Position numbers and translations under genes: made by a program | Assembly: GCF_024623065.1 (NCBI RefSeq) | Contig: NZ_JANJZR010000033.1 | Coordinates: 1-44,303 of the forward strand | DNA length: 44,303 bases | Reading direction: 5' to 3' | Source of the DNA: Bacteroides acidifaciens | GTDB taxonomy: Bacteria; Bacteroidota; Bacteroidia; Bacteroidales; Bacteroidaceae | Shown here: positions 26,136 to 34,257 of the stretch, one piece after another | How positions within the stretch are numbered: the first letter of the stretch is position 1 | Layout of the letters: each line of letters opens with the position of its first letter | The notes under the pieces: generated by a model | Told to the model about the DNA's origin: nothing | What the model saw: only the letters and a program-made list of their open reading frames with translations | Database searches by the model: none

Positions 26136-26178
26136 AAAGCCGGAAAAGAGAAAACACATCTCTTTTCCGGCTTTTATT
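26136..26178 (+). terminator. Terminator of mdh
   Basis: AAAGCCGGAAAAGAG (26136-26150) and CTCTTTTCCGGCTTT (26160-26174) form a perfect 15-bp stem ending in T residues. Confidence 0.92.
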
Positions 26179-26285
26179 CCAATTACTCACATATACCCCA
26201 CGCTTAGTCTATAAATCTTTCAAGACTCCAATTCTAATGACCATGCAAAGTTGGGGATAATTCATCAATTAAAAAAACAGACAAA

Positions 26286-26438
26286 ATGGAAAAAGTACCT
26301 AAACTGAAGTTACAGGTACTTAAAGTGCGAAATATAGTGCTTATCCTATCCAAATTAGTGAATGAAATAAACTCCCTATCAAAGTTTATAGAATATCTGT
26401 CATTTTTGAGAAGTACATTCGGAACAAATCCCTTTTAG
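26286..26438 (+). CDS. Possible 50-residue small protein
   Basis: An ATG at 26286 opens 50 codons of a Lys/Leu/Val/Ile-rich, amphipathic sequence (MEKVPKLKLQVLKVRNIVLI ... TFGTNPF) ending at TAG 26436-26438. It fills the gap between mdh and the fur-family gene and overlaps the 3' end of that gene in antisense. The sequence before the ATG is A-rich (AAAAAAACAGACAAAATGG), which suits Bacteroides initiation. No homologue is known to me and no promoter box is clear, so this is tentative. Confidence 0.22.
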   Translation: MEKVPKLKLQVLKVRNIVLILSKLVNEINSLSKFIEYLSFLRSTFGTNPF

Positions 26439-26822
26439 TACATAGTTTATGCTGTGCAAAGTAAATCCTCCAGGCAAATCAATCACCGGGATATGGGTAC
26501 CTTCCAGGCAGAATGTCCGATGACATTTCTCACAATAAAAATGCGAATGTAAATCCTGTACTACACAATTACAAGAGTTGTCGCAAACGGCATACTTCAA
26601 CGAGCCACTTCCATCGTCTATGCTATGTATGAGGTGATGAGACAAGAAGAGAGCGATAGTACGGGATATGGTCGATTTATCGACTGTATCGAGCAATGTT
26701 TCGAGGTCAAGCAATGACACTGCACGCTCTGCCTGCATCATCTCTTTTATCACCAAAAGCCTTATTGCAGTTGGCTTGATATCTCTTCTGACCAGCTTAT
26801 CCAAATAAATATCTTTTTCCAT
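26400..26822 (-). CDS. Fur-family metalloregulator
   Basis: This is a 140-residue protein of the Fur/Zur/PerR family. Residues 1-80 are the winged helix (LDTVDKSTISRTIALFLSHH as recognition helix). The metal-binding part has DLHSHFYCEKC (H92, H94, C97, C100) and CSEC (C133, C136), the two CxxC pairs of the structural zinc site. Extra cysteines C80, C84 and C86 are unusual. It lies 7 bp after a Zn/Cd-type P-ATPase gene and is probably co-transcribed with it, so the likely job is sensing zinc or cadmium and controlling this operon. Metal specificity is inferred. Confidence 0.88.
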   Translation of the reverse strand: MEKDIYLDKLVRRDIKPTAIRLLVIKEMMQAERAVSLLDLETLLDTVDKSTISRTIALFLSHHLIHSIDDGSGSLKYAVCDNSCNCVVQDLHSHFYCEKCHRTFCLEGTHIPVIDLPGGFTLHSINYVLKGICSECTSQK

Positions 26823-26829
26823 CTTTTTC

Positions 26830-28785
26830 CTATTTTATCATTTTCTGTATTCTGACGGCGTTCATTATGGCAAGTAACGCAACGCCTACATCTGCGAAGA
26901 CAGCTTCCCAAAGAGTAGCGATTCCACCGGCTCCCAATATCAATACAAGCAGTTTCACTCCGAATGCCAATGAAACATTTTGCCAGATAATCCTGCGTGT
27001 CAGCTTTCCTACTTTGATAGCTTCGGCTACTTTCGACGGTTGGTCTGTCTGTATCACGACATCAGCAGTTTCAATAGCCGCATCGCTACCCAATCCACCC
27101 ATGGCAATACCAACGTGACTTAAAGCAAGCACCGGCGCATCATTCATTCCGTCGCCGACAAATGCAATCCGGTTTGCCTCATCCTGACGCAATTCTTCCA
27201 AGTGTTTCACTTTCCCTTCCGGCAGCAAGTCGCCATAGGCTTTCGATATGCCGAGCTTCTCCGCAAAGTTAGTAACAATACTCTGTTTATCACCGGATAA
27301 TATCTGAATGTTTTTAATATGCAATGCTTTTAAGCGGTCAATAGCTTTCTTTGCATCCTCTTTCAATGTATCCGCTAATAACAAATAACCGACATAATCT
27401 GTTCCGATGGCGCAGACTACCATCGTATCGGTAATCTGTAATAACTCTGCCGGATATTTGATATTAAATTTGGATAGCAGACGGCAGTTTCCAACCCATA
27501 CCGGAGTTCCGTTAATCATTGCCTTCAAACCGAATCCGGCAAATTCTCTTGTACCGGTGACAGGTAGCAGTTCTACGTTTTGTAGCTTTGCATAGTTCAC
27601 TATGGCTTTAGCAATCGGATGGGTACTGTTGCTTTCTACCGAAGCAACCAGCTTAATCAATTCTTTTTCTTTAATACCGGATGCGGATTTACACTCTTGC
27701 ACTTCAAAAGTTCCCTGAGTCAGAGTTCCCGTTTTATCAAATACAACCGTATTGATTTTAGTGATTGCATCCAGATAATTACCGCCTTTGAATAAGATTC
27801 CCAACCGGGAAGCAGCTCCGATGCCACCAAAATATCCCAACGGAATACTTACTACCAAAGCACACGGGCATGAAATCACCAGAAAGACCAAGGCCCTGTA
27901 CAGCCAGTCATTAAACACAAATGCAAACTGAGTGTCAATGAATGAATAAACAAACGGAAGGATAACTATCAATATCGCCAGTCCTATGACAATAGGTGTG
28001 TAGATGCGTGCAAATTTACGGATAAACAATTCTGCCGGGGCTTTTCGTTCCGAAGCATTTTGCACAAGTTCCAATATCCGGGCAAGCGCACTCTTATCGA
28101 ATGTTCTTGTCACCTTGATCCGAATCACTTTATCCGTCACAATCATTCCGGCAAGCACTTCTTCGCCTTCGCGAATATTACGGGGGACACTTTCACCTGT
28201 CAATGCGGCTGTATTAAAGGCGGCCACTCCGTTGAGCATCACTCCATCCAAAGGAACTCTCTCGCCAGACTTTACCTCTATAATCTCACCGACTTTTACA
28301 TTCTTCGGGTTTTCTATAATCAGATTGTTATCTCTAAGCACCAAAGCCTTCTCCGGTCTTGCATCCAGCAAAGCCCCAATATTACGTTTCGCTTTATCAA
28401 CCGCCTTGCCTTGAAATAGTTCGCCGATTGTATAGAACAGCATCACGGCCACCCCTTCCGGATACTCGCCAATATAGAAAGCTCCGATGGTGGCAACAAC
28501 CATTAGTGTAAACTCACTGAAATAGTCCTTTTCTTTCATGCCCTCCCATGCCTCTTTCAGTACAGGAAGCCCAACCGGGAGATAAGCCACGATATACCAG
28601 GCTAAAGCAACATATTCTTTATGAAAAAAGGCGAAATCCAGGGCATTCATTATAATACCGCTAATCAGCAGTATAAATGAAAGCCCTGCCTTCCAATATT
28701 CTTGAAATATAAAAATCTTGACTTCAACTTCCTTTTCGGATGCACATTCGTGTGCACAGCAACCACAATGTCCCATATCTTTCAT
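26830..28785 (-). CDS. Heavy-metal P-type ATPase (Zn/Cd/Pb group)
   Basis: This is a 651-residue metal-exporting P1B ATPase. It has the membrane metal site SCPCALV, phosphorylation motif DKTGTLTQG, the THP histidine motif, and GDGMNDAPVL. The last helices read FGVKLLVLILG ... FADVGVALLAIMN, matching the lysine and aspartate that mark the ZntA-type (P1B-2) group. The usual N-terminal HMA domain is missing; instead the first 14 residues are a Cys/His cluster (MGHCGCCAHEC; C7, C9, C10, C14). Export of Zn, Cd or Pb from the cytoplasm is likely. The Fur-family gene follows after 7 bp. Confidence 0.92.
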   Translation of the reverse strand: MKDMGHCGCCAHECASEKEVEVKIFIFQEYWKAGLSFILLISGIIMNALDFAFFHKEYVALAWYIVAYLPVGLPVLKEAWEGMKEKDYFSEFTLMVVATIGAFYIGEYPEGVAVMLFYTIGELFQGKAVDKAKRNIGALLDARPEKALVLRDNNLIIENPKNVKVGEIIEVKSGERVPLDGVMLNGVAAFNTAALTGESVPRNIREGEEVLAGMIVTDKVIRIKVTRTFDKSALARILELVQNASERKAPAELFIRKFARIYTPIVIGLAILIVILPFVYSFIDTQFAFVFNDWLYRALVFLVISCPCALVVSIPLGYFGGIGAASRLGILFKGGNYLDAITKINTVVFDKTGTLTQGTFEVQECKSASGIKEKELIKLVASVESNSTHPIAKAIVNYAKLQNVELLPVTGTREFAGFGLKAMINGTPVWVGNCRLLSKFNIKYPAELLQITDTMVVCAIGTDYVGYLLLADTLKEDAKKAIDRLKALHIKNIQILSGDKQSIVTNFAEKLGISKAYGDLLPEGKVKHLEELRQDEANRIAFVGDGMNDAPVLALSHVGIAMGGLGSDAAIETADVVIQTDQPSKVAEAIKVGKLTRRIIWQNVSLAFGVKLLVLILGAGGIATLWEAVFADVGVALLAIMNAVRIQKMIK

Positions 28786-28798
28786 CTTTTAGTTGCTA

Positions 28799-28806
28799 CA
28801 AAGGTA
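28799..28806 (-). promoter_or_regulatory. -7 box of the metal ATPase operon
   Basis: TACCTTTG on the minus strand matches TAnnTTTG, 14 bp before the ATG. TTTG at 28827-28824 lies 17 bp upstream, a little closer than the usual 20. An operator for the Fur-family protein would be expected here, and the TTGC-rich stretch 28820-28834 is a candidate. Confidence 0.5.
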
Positions 28807-28858
28807 GTGAATGATTCGTGCAACAAAGTTGCAAAATCGGTTTTAGCACCTTTCAATG

Positions 28859-30130
28859 TCAGCAATACCGCAACAGCCATTTCCAAACCGGCACGACTTC
28901 TATATCCAACTCATTCCCTGAAATTGTCCTTTCTTCATCCCAAGTAATAATAAAAGTCTTTTTTAAGCCAAAAACTTCCGACATTTTATATAAAGCCCTG
29001 ACCTCCCGTTCCCGGGTAATCGGATCATCAATGCTATATGATACTTGTATAGCCATTCCTTCATCAGGAATATAAAAGTCTACCTCAATACCCTTATTAT
29101 AAAAGAACACTCTATCTTCTTTTCCATATCGTTCTATTAAATTTACAGCAACGATATTCTCCAATAGTTTAGTTTCGGCATTTATCAGAAAATTACTAAG
29201 CAACCCGTTATCATAAAAATACCTTTTACAACTAGACATGCGTTCAGCTACTGAATCTGTAAAATTAGGAATGTTAAAAGTCAAATAAACATCATTCATA
29301 TAGGTGAGATAATCTGCCAATGTATTACGGCTGATACCACTACCTGAGGATTTTACAATATGCAATAGTCGTGTCTGCGTAGTTGGCTGCATGACACTTT
29401 CAGCAAGCTTCTTTGCCAATAGCCGGATGGCACCGCTATTGCGAATCTCGTTGCGTGCTATAATATCTCCTAGTAAAATCTTTTGATATAACGAATTAAT
29501 CCATTCCCGTTTATCTATCAAAGAGAACGTTTCGGCAAATCCTCCGAAATGAAAATAGGTATTGAACTGCTTAATGACTTCCAACCGTTGTTCTGGTTCA
29601 AATTCCCAGTTTGCTTTCAAGTGAATCTGATGAAAAGTGAGATACTCTGCAAATGAAAAGGGAAATACTTCCCGTATGATATATCGTCCACCCAAAGTAG
29701 TGGCAATATCCCTACTAAGCATTCGCGCATTACTTCCGGTAATGAAAACCCTATATTTAGAATCAGCCAGCCTACGAACAAATTTTTCCCATCCGTCAAT
29801 ATTCTGAATCTCATCAAGATATATCAAAGGCTTACGGTTATCATACATTTCAGCATAACACTCCAACAGAAGTCCTAGTTCCGAAGCTTCAATAGAAGAG
29901 ATACGCTCATCCTCAAAATTAATATAAAGACAGTCTTCAAAAGTCACTTTGCCCAATTTTACAAGATTCTGTATATCCTGATACATTTGATAAGACTTAC
30001 CCGCACGACGAATACCAACCAGAACATAATTCGCCTGCTCCTCAAAATATATCGGTCTTTCAACCAGCTGAATCTTACTAATTTCTTGCTGACGCTCGAC
30101 TATAATTGCCTTTATTATTCGTTTTTCCAT
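28859..30130 (-). CDS. AAA_14 / DUF4143 ATPase
   Basis: This is a 423-residue protein of the widespread AAA_14-DUF4143 family. Walker A is GIRRAGKS (39-46) and Walker B YLDEIQNI (about 100-107). The ATPase domain ends near residue 200, followed by a helical region and the DUF4143 nuclease-like fold (ENIVAVNLIERYG ... VFFYNKGIEVDFYIPDEG), which keeps the E-V-D-F segment related to PD-(D/E)xK enzymes. Bacteroides genomes carry many copies. Their function is unsettled; involvement in mobile-element or stress biology has been suggested. It is monocistronic. Confidence 0.9.
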   Translation of the reverse strand: MEKRIIKAIIVERQQEISKIQLVERPIYFEEQANYVLVGIRRAGKSYQMYQDIQNLVKLGKVTFEDCLYINFEDERISSIEASELGLLLECYAEMYDNRKPLIYLDEIQNIDGWEKFVRRLADSKYRVFITGSNARMLSRDIATTLGGRYIIREVFPFSFAEYLTFHQIHLKANWEFEPEQRLEVIKQFNTYFHFGGFAETFSLIDKREWINSLYQKILLGDIIARNEIRNSGAIRLLAKKLAESVMQPTTQTRLLHIVKSSGSGISRNTLADYLTYMNDVYLTFNIPNFTDSVAERMSSCKRYFYDNGLLSNFLINAETKLLENIVAVNLIERYGKEDRVFFYNKGIEVDFYIPDEGMAIQVSYSIDDPITREREVRALYKMSEVFGLKKTFIITWDEERTISGNELDIEVVPVWKWLLRYC

Positions 30131-30152
30131 AAAATATGCTCTTTATATTGCA

Positions 30153-30160
30153 CAAATATA
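30153..30160 (-). promoter_or_regulatory. -7 box of the DUF4143 ATPase gene (TATATTTG)
   Basis: A perfect TAnnTTTG on the minus strand, 23 bp before the start codon; the -33 box is weak. Confidence 0.5.
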
Positions 30161-30250
30161 GCAAAATTATGCTCAATATATTAAGCAACGCCCTCTTTTT
30201 CTCTATCGTAACAATCTTTCCTAGTTCTGTTTCGACCTTCAACCTATTTT

Positions 30251-30880
30251 TCAGAACATATATCCCAATGAAATCATCAGGTTTCTGTTCTTCATTCCTA
30301 AATCTTTTGCCACTTCTACCAAACCGAAATCATAGCTTATAGCAAACTGATATTTCTTACTGAACTCAACACCGGCTTTCAAACCAAGACCAAAATCAAA
30401 TCGTTTTAATCCGTCATTTCCAAATATATCTTCGGATGCAGAGTCAGTGTCCAACTCTTCTAAATCGGCAATGCTACCGTCTACTTTTGCTTTTACCTTT
30501 CCAAACAAGCCGACAGCAATATAGGGTCCCACACTACCAAATAATGCAAAGTCGTCATTTACTGCATATTTATAACCAACATGCACCGGAACCTCCAAAT
30601 AATACGGATTAAATTTAATACTTGCAAGTGAACCACCATCAACCTTCGCACCTTTTAATGTCAGTAACGCTGCAAAATCCATATATGCCCCGCTCGCTTC
30701 CTGAGACAACCCTAATTCGGCTTTTACACCTGCATGAAAACCGATCCTGCTGTCAAAGCCGGTAATAGTGTATTTGCTGACATTCATACCTGCCATCACA
30801 CCCCATTTCAGGTTATCTTGCGCGTTGACACTCACTACACTCATCGCCACTAAAACGAAAAATAACAAAACTTTTTTCAT
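30251..30880 (-). CDS. Small outer-membrane beta-barrel (porin-like)
   Basis: This is a protein of 209 residues. I chose the ATG at 30880 over an in-frame TTG four codons upstream because the signal peptide then starts MKKVLLFFVLVAM and ends VNAQ. The mature part has the alternating pattern of an eight-stranded barrel (WGVMAGMNVSKYTITGFDSR, YYLEVPVHVGYKYAVNDDFALFG) and ends in an aromatic residue (LGYMF). It resembles the OmpW/PorT-like outer_membrane_beta-barrel families common in Bacteroidetes. Substrate is unknown. Confidence 0.88.
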   Translation of the reverse strand: MKKVLLFFVLVAMSVVSVNAQDNLKWGVMAGMNVSKYTITGFDSRIGFHAGVKAELGLSQEASGAYMDFAALLTLKGAKVDGGSLASIKFNPYYLEVPVHVGYKYAVNDDFALFGSVGPYIAVGLFGKVKAKVDGSIADLEELDTDSASEDIFGNDGLKRFDFGLGLKAGVEFSKKYQFAISYDFGLVEVAKDLGMKNRNLMISLGYMF

Positions 30881-30921
30881 AAGAATAAACAATTTAATTA
30901 TTAGTTAGAAATTATATGCTG

Positions 30922-30929
30922 CAAATATA
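30922..30929 (-). promoter_or_regulatory. -7 box of the porin-like gene (TATATTTG)
   Basis: A perfect TAnnTTTG on the minus strand, 42 bp before the ATG; no clear -33 box. Confidence 0.5.
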
Positions 30930-31311
30930 ATGAAACAAGTTTGATCTATTACGGAAAATCAATAATTTCTCAACAATCAGGCAATGGTGGACCGCTTACG
31001 AGAAATCACCAATGAAAATATCCAAGAATGTGTTTTCAAAGATTTCGGATTATGGAAACCGGAGATCTTGAACGAGGTAAGTGATATATCAAATAAAAGG
31101 CATGCCATATACATTGAATTTCTACCGATTGCCTGGAAAGCTCCATGCGACGGTGTACAAATTTCTCATACATCAAAAATAGTATTCTCATAGTCTAATC
31201 ATCAACGCTTAATAAGCTACAGCAAAGCCGCCGTCCGCCTTCATCATAACCAACTGATTATCAAAGATTATATTACTATAATCAATAGATTTTCAATAAG
31301 ACATCTCTATC

Positions 31312-31395
31312 GTTCCACTCCAGTGAACAGACTCGTTCACTAGAGTGCACAGGTCTATTCACTCTAGTGCAACGTTCTGTTCACTGGAGTGGAAC
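31312..31395. repeat. Array of four palindromes, period 22-23 bp
   Basis: Units start at 31312, 31335, 31357 and 31379. The first (GTTCCACTCCAGTGAAC) is the exact reverse complement of the last (GTTCACTGGAGTGGAAC). The two middle ones, based on TTCACTAGAGTG and TTCACTCTAGTG, are near reverse complements. The design matches 307-413 and 14627-14712 but the sequence does not. Confidence 0.85.
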
Positions 31396-31456
31396 AATAC
31401 ATATGAAGGCAGAAAAACACAACAATGTCAGTTATGAAAGATATGTTATCTACTGA

Positions 31457-31485
31457 GTCAACATACAAACTACGGCTATGTTGAC
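31457..31485. repeat. Perfect 9-bp inverted repeat
   Basis: GTCAACATA (31457-31465) and TATGTTGAC (31477-31485) are separated by 11 bases, without a T-run. Confidence 0.6.
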
Positions 31486-31531
31486 CTACACGCATTAGTA
31501 TCCTGAAACAAAGACAAGCATAATATGCAGC

Positions 31532-31682
31532 ATGAGAAATGCAAAATAAAGTATGAGAAATACCTTCTTTTAAAGCATTTTAGAGGTATAAACTATGAGA
31601 AATGCATGTAAATATTTTAATTCTCATAGTATATACACCTAATTATCAAGCAAATAACATTATTAATGAGAATATGAGAAAT
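31532..31682. repeat. Four direct copies of ATGAGAAAT
   Basis: Copies start at 31532, 31553, 31595 and 31674 (spacings 21, 42 and 79). The third belongs to a perfect 9-bp inverted repeat, CTATGAGAA (31593-31601) with TTCTCATAG (31621-31629). Confidence 0.65.
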
Positions 31683-31703
31683 GATTTTGCTTTTTTCTTA
31701 TAG

Positions 31704-31799
31704 GAGGGAATCCCTTCCCTAAGTTCAAAAATGACAGTCGTTACCGGTCGTCGTAGAATTGGGAAGACAAGCCTCATCATGAAAATCAGGCACGGATGA
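31704..31799 (+). pseudogene. Relic of a P-loop ATPase gene
   Basis: After an in-frame TAG the frame reads EGIPSLSSK, then MTVVTGRRRIGKTSLIMK, then stops at TGA 31797. This is the Walker A strand-loop-helix of the archaeal-type ATPases often encoded by Bacteroides (usual form MTVVTGRRRIGKTSL). Everything before and after the P-loop is gone. The 3' end runs into the stem of the hairpin at 31789. Confidence 0.7.
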
Positions 31800-31844
31800 T
31801 AGAGTTTCTATGAGAGCAGTCACTCATCACCTGTCATCCGTGCC
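31789..31844 (-). terminator. Long hairpin after ispG
   Basis: GGCACGGATGA (31789-31799) pairs perfectly with TCATCCGTGCC (31834-31844). It lies 10 bp past the ispG stop and probably ends the rpoN-to-ispG transcript, although the sequence beyond is TGATTTTC rather than a clean T-run. Confidence 0.5.
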
Positions 31845-31854
31845 CAATATAATA

Positions 31855-33696
31855 TCATTGCTGGTTTTCTTCCTGGTCTGTACGGATAAACTCCAGCAAT
31901 CTTTCTACCGCCTCTTCTTCAGGAATATTCTTTTCTACACAGGCCTTGCCTTTATAAAGACTGATTTTACCCCGTCCGGCACCGACATAACCGTAGTCAG
32001 CATCTGCCATTTCACCGGGGCCATTCACGATACAGCCCATGATACCGATTTTCAATCCTTTCAGGTGTGAGGTAGCAGCCTTGATGCGGGCAATCGTTGC
32101 CTCCAAGTCGTAGAGCGTACGACCGCAACCGGGACAAGAGATATATTCTGTCTTAGAGGTACGGGTACGTCCGGCCTGCAAGATTCCGAAAGCAGTGGCG
32201 TCGACAACAGCATGGCTCAGGTTACCTTGATTGAACAGGAAGATGCCATCGCAAAGTCCGTCAAAAATCAATGCGCCCATATCGGCGGCAGATTTTATTT
32301 GCAAATCCTCTGCATTATCTTCTGCATAATGTTGGAAGAAAACAACCGGATTCTGCAAACCTTCCGTTGTCAGTTGATGCACCAATGCACGGTGTTCGCC
32401 CAAACGGTTCGGATGATTGCTTTGGGAAACAATGACCACTTCCGGATGTTGCTTCAGACAGGCGATTACTTCTTCTGTCTGTGCCATATAAGGCATGAAC
32501 AGGAATTTGAGTTCCGCATTGCATCCGCCCATCAGCGGTAATTGCACATGATTAAAGGCAGGCCAAGTTCCGGTTTCCCCTTGCCATACGTCTGCATCGA
32601 GGATATATTCCACGCCTTCTTCCCGTTGCTCGGGCAAGGCTCTTCCGGCATAAATATAGTCCGGAGTGAATTGCGGATTTACTTCCGTCTTTCCATCCAT
32701 GCGGTCGGCAATGACTACGGGCACATGTTCGCCTCCGATGTTACGGACCGCTTTTGTCTTCCGGCGTTCAGGAGACAGGTAATTGAAATCCGGTGCTTCC
32801 AAGCCCGGAATATAGGGATGTCCCTGCCTCAACAGAACATAACCCACCAATTTACGGGCTACCGGAATTTCAGCTTCGGGTGCTTCACTCAAAGATACGC
32901 GGATGGTATCGCCCAACCCGTCGCTCAACAATGCTCCGATGCCGAGAGCAGACTTGATACGCCCGTCCTCACCGTCTCCGGCTTCTGTCACTCCGAGGTG
33001 CAATGGGAAAGCCATCCCCTCTTTTTCCATGACGTCCACCAACAGACGAACGGTTTTCACCATGACCACTGTATTGGAAGCTTTGATGGAAATCACCACA
33101 TCTGTGAAGTTCTCCGCTACACAGATACGAAGGAATTCCATACAGGATTCCACCATTCCTTCGGGAGTATCACCATAACGTGACATAATGCGGTCGGACA
33201 AAGAACCGTGGTTCACCCCGATACGGATAGCCGTGTGGTTCTCCTTGCAGATATTCAGAAAAGGGACAAACCGGTCGTGAATCTTGCGTATCTCCTGAGC
33301 GTACTCTTCGTCTGTATATTCCAGTTTCTTAAAAGTACGCGCAGCATCTACATAGTTTCCCGGATTGATACGCACCTTTTCCGCATATTGGGCAGCTACA
33401 TCCGCCACTTTCGGATTGAAATGCACATCGGCAACCAATGGAACCATATATCCCTGACTGCGCAGCCCGATATTGATATTCATCAGATTCTCTGCTTCCT
33501 TGACACCCTGCGTTGTGAGGCGGACATACTCGCCACCTGCATCAACAATACGTTTCGCCTGTTCCACACAAGCCGACGTGTCCTGCGTAGACGTATTAGT
33601 CATCGACTGGACACGAATAGAATTGGGGCCGCCCAACGGCACAGCCCCAATATTTACTTCTGTGGTTTCTCTTCGAAAATAATTGAATAGATCCAT
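31855..33696 (-). CDS. ispG: IspG, large form with insert domain
   Basis: This is 4-hydroxy-3-methylbut-2-enyl-diphosphate synthase of the non-mevalonate isoprenoid pathway, an iron-sulfur enzyme. At 613 residues it is the large three-domain form found in Bacteroidetes, Chlamydia and plants. A TIM barrel (about 1-265, with SIRVQSMTNTSTQD and VADVHFNP) is followed by an extra domain (about 275-500) and a C-terminal Fe-S domain with CPGCGRTLYDLE and GCIVNGPGEMADADYGYVG. Its ATG overlaps the purE stop by one base (TAATG), so translation is probably coupled. Confidence 0.96.
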   Translation of the reverse strand: MDLFNYFRRETTEVNIGAVPLGGPNSIRVQSMTNTSTQDTSACVEQAKRIVDAGGEYVRLTTQGVKEAENLMNINIGLRSQGYMVPLVADVHFNPKVADVAAQYAEKVRINPGNYVDAARTFKKLEYTDEEYAQEIRKIHDRFVPFLNICKENHTAIRIGVNHGSLSDRIMSRYGDTPEGMVESCMEFLRICVAENFTDVVISIKASNTVVMVKTVRLLVDVMEKEGMAFPLHLGVTEAGDGEDGRIKSALGIGALLSDGLGDTIRVSLSEAPEAEIPVARKLVGYVLLRQGHPYIPGLEAPDFNYLSPERRKTKAVRNIGGEHVPVVIADRMDGKTEVNPQFTPDYIYAGRALPEQREEGVEYILDADVWQGETGTWPAFNHVQLPLMGGCNAELKFLFMPYMAQTEEVIACLKQHPEVVIVSQSNHPNRLGEHRALVHQLTTEGLQNPVVFFQHYAEDNAEDLQIKSAADMGALIFDGLCDGIFLFNQGNLSHAVVDATAFGILQAGRTRTSKTEYISCPGCGRTLYDLEATIARIKAATSHLKGLKIGIMGCIVNGPGEMADADYGYVGAGRGKISLYKGKACVEKNIPEEEAVERLLEFIRTDQEENQQ

Positions 33697-34205
33697 TAGT
33701 TCGTTTTATATTCAAACTTAACTTCTTTCAGTTCTTCGTTTGCTTTTACGATTTTCTTTTTCAGTCCTTCTTTGTAAGCAGCAAAAGCTTCCGCCAGTTT
33801 CTCGTCACTCAATGCCAACATCTGAATGGCAAGGATAGCGGCATTCATCGCTCCGTTTATAGCAACCGTTGCCACAGGAATGCCCGGAGGCATCTGAATG
33901 ATAGAATAAAGTGCGTCTACACCATCGAGCACGGAACCTTTTACGGGTACCCCGATCACCGGCAGTGTAGTGTTGGCTGCAATTACACCGGGAAGGGCGG
34001 CAGCCATTCCGGCAGCGGCGATAATCACTTTAATGCCACGGTTGCGGGCATTCTTTGCAAACTCTTCCACAGCTTCAGGCGTGCGGTGAGCAGAAAGTGC
34101 GTTCATTTCGAACGGTACATGCATATCATTCAGCAGTTGCGCAGCCTTCTCCATAACAGGAAGGTCGGACGTGCTACCCATGATAATACTTACAATTGGA
34201 GTCAT
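33696..34205 (-). CDS. purE: N5-carboxyaminoimidazole ribonucleotide mutase
   Basis: This is a 169-residue class I PurE, which moves the carboxyl group from N5-CAIR to give CAIR in purine synthesis. Motifs are GSTSDLPVM (10-18), SAHRTPE (38-44, H40), the AAGMAAALPG loop, and GVPV. Length is normal. Its partner purK is not in this window. It sits between gcvH (52-bp gap) and ispG (1-bp overlap) in a housekeeping operon. Confidence 0.96.
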   Translation of the reverse strand: MTPIVSIIMGSTSDLPVMEKAAQLLNDMHVPFEMNALSAHRTPEAVEEFAKNARNRGIKVIIAAAGMAAALPGVIAANTTLPVIGVPVKGSVLDGVDALYSIIQMPPGIPVATVAINGAMNAAILAIQMLALSDEKLAEAFAAYKEGLKKKIVKANEELKEVKFEYKTN

Positions 34206-34257
34206 TTTGATTTACTATTTTACGATTTACTATTTACAATTTAAAGTGAGGTAAGAA

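Larger units (their letters stand above)
30930..31854. other. Non-coding stretch with palindromes and gene relics
   Basis: No intact gene is supported. A 69-codon open frame at 30984-31193 (MVDRLREITNENIQECVFKD...) has protein-like composition but no homologue I know, and is probably a truncated remnant. The rest holds a four-unit palindrome array (31312-31395), a 9-bp inverted repeat (31457-31485), four ATGAGAAAT copies (31532-31682), an ATPase relic (31704-31799) and a long hairpin (31789-31844). Confidence 0.6.

Noticed and set aside
30984..31193. 69-codon gene
   Set aside because: Protein-like composition but no homologue known to me, no promoter box, and decayed surroundings; mentioned only as a possible remnant.
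31312..31395. Invertible promoter flanked by inverted repeats
   Set aside because: The inverted units are only tens of bases apart, no TAnnTTTG box lies between them, and there is no recombinase gene nearby.
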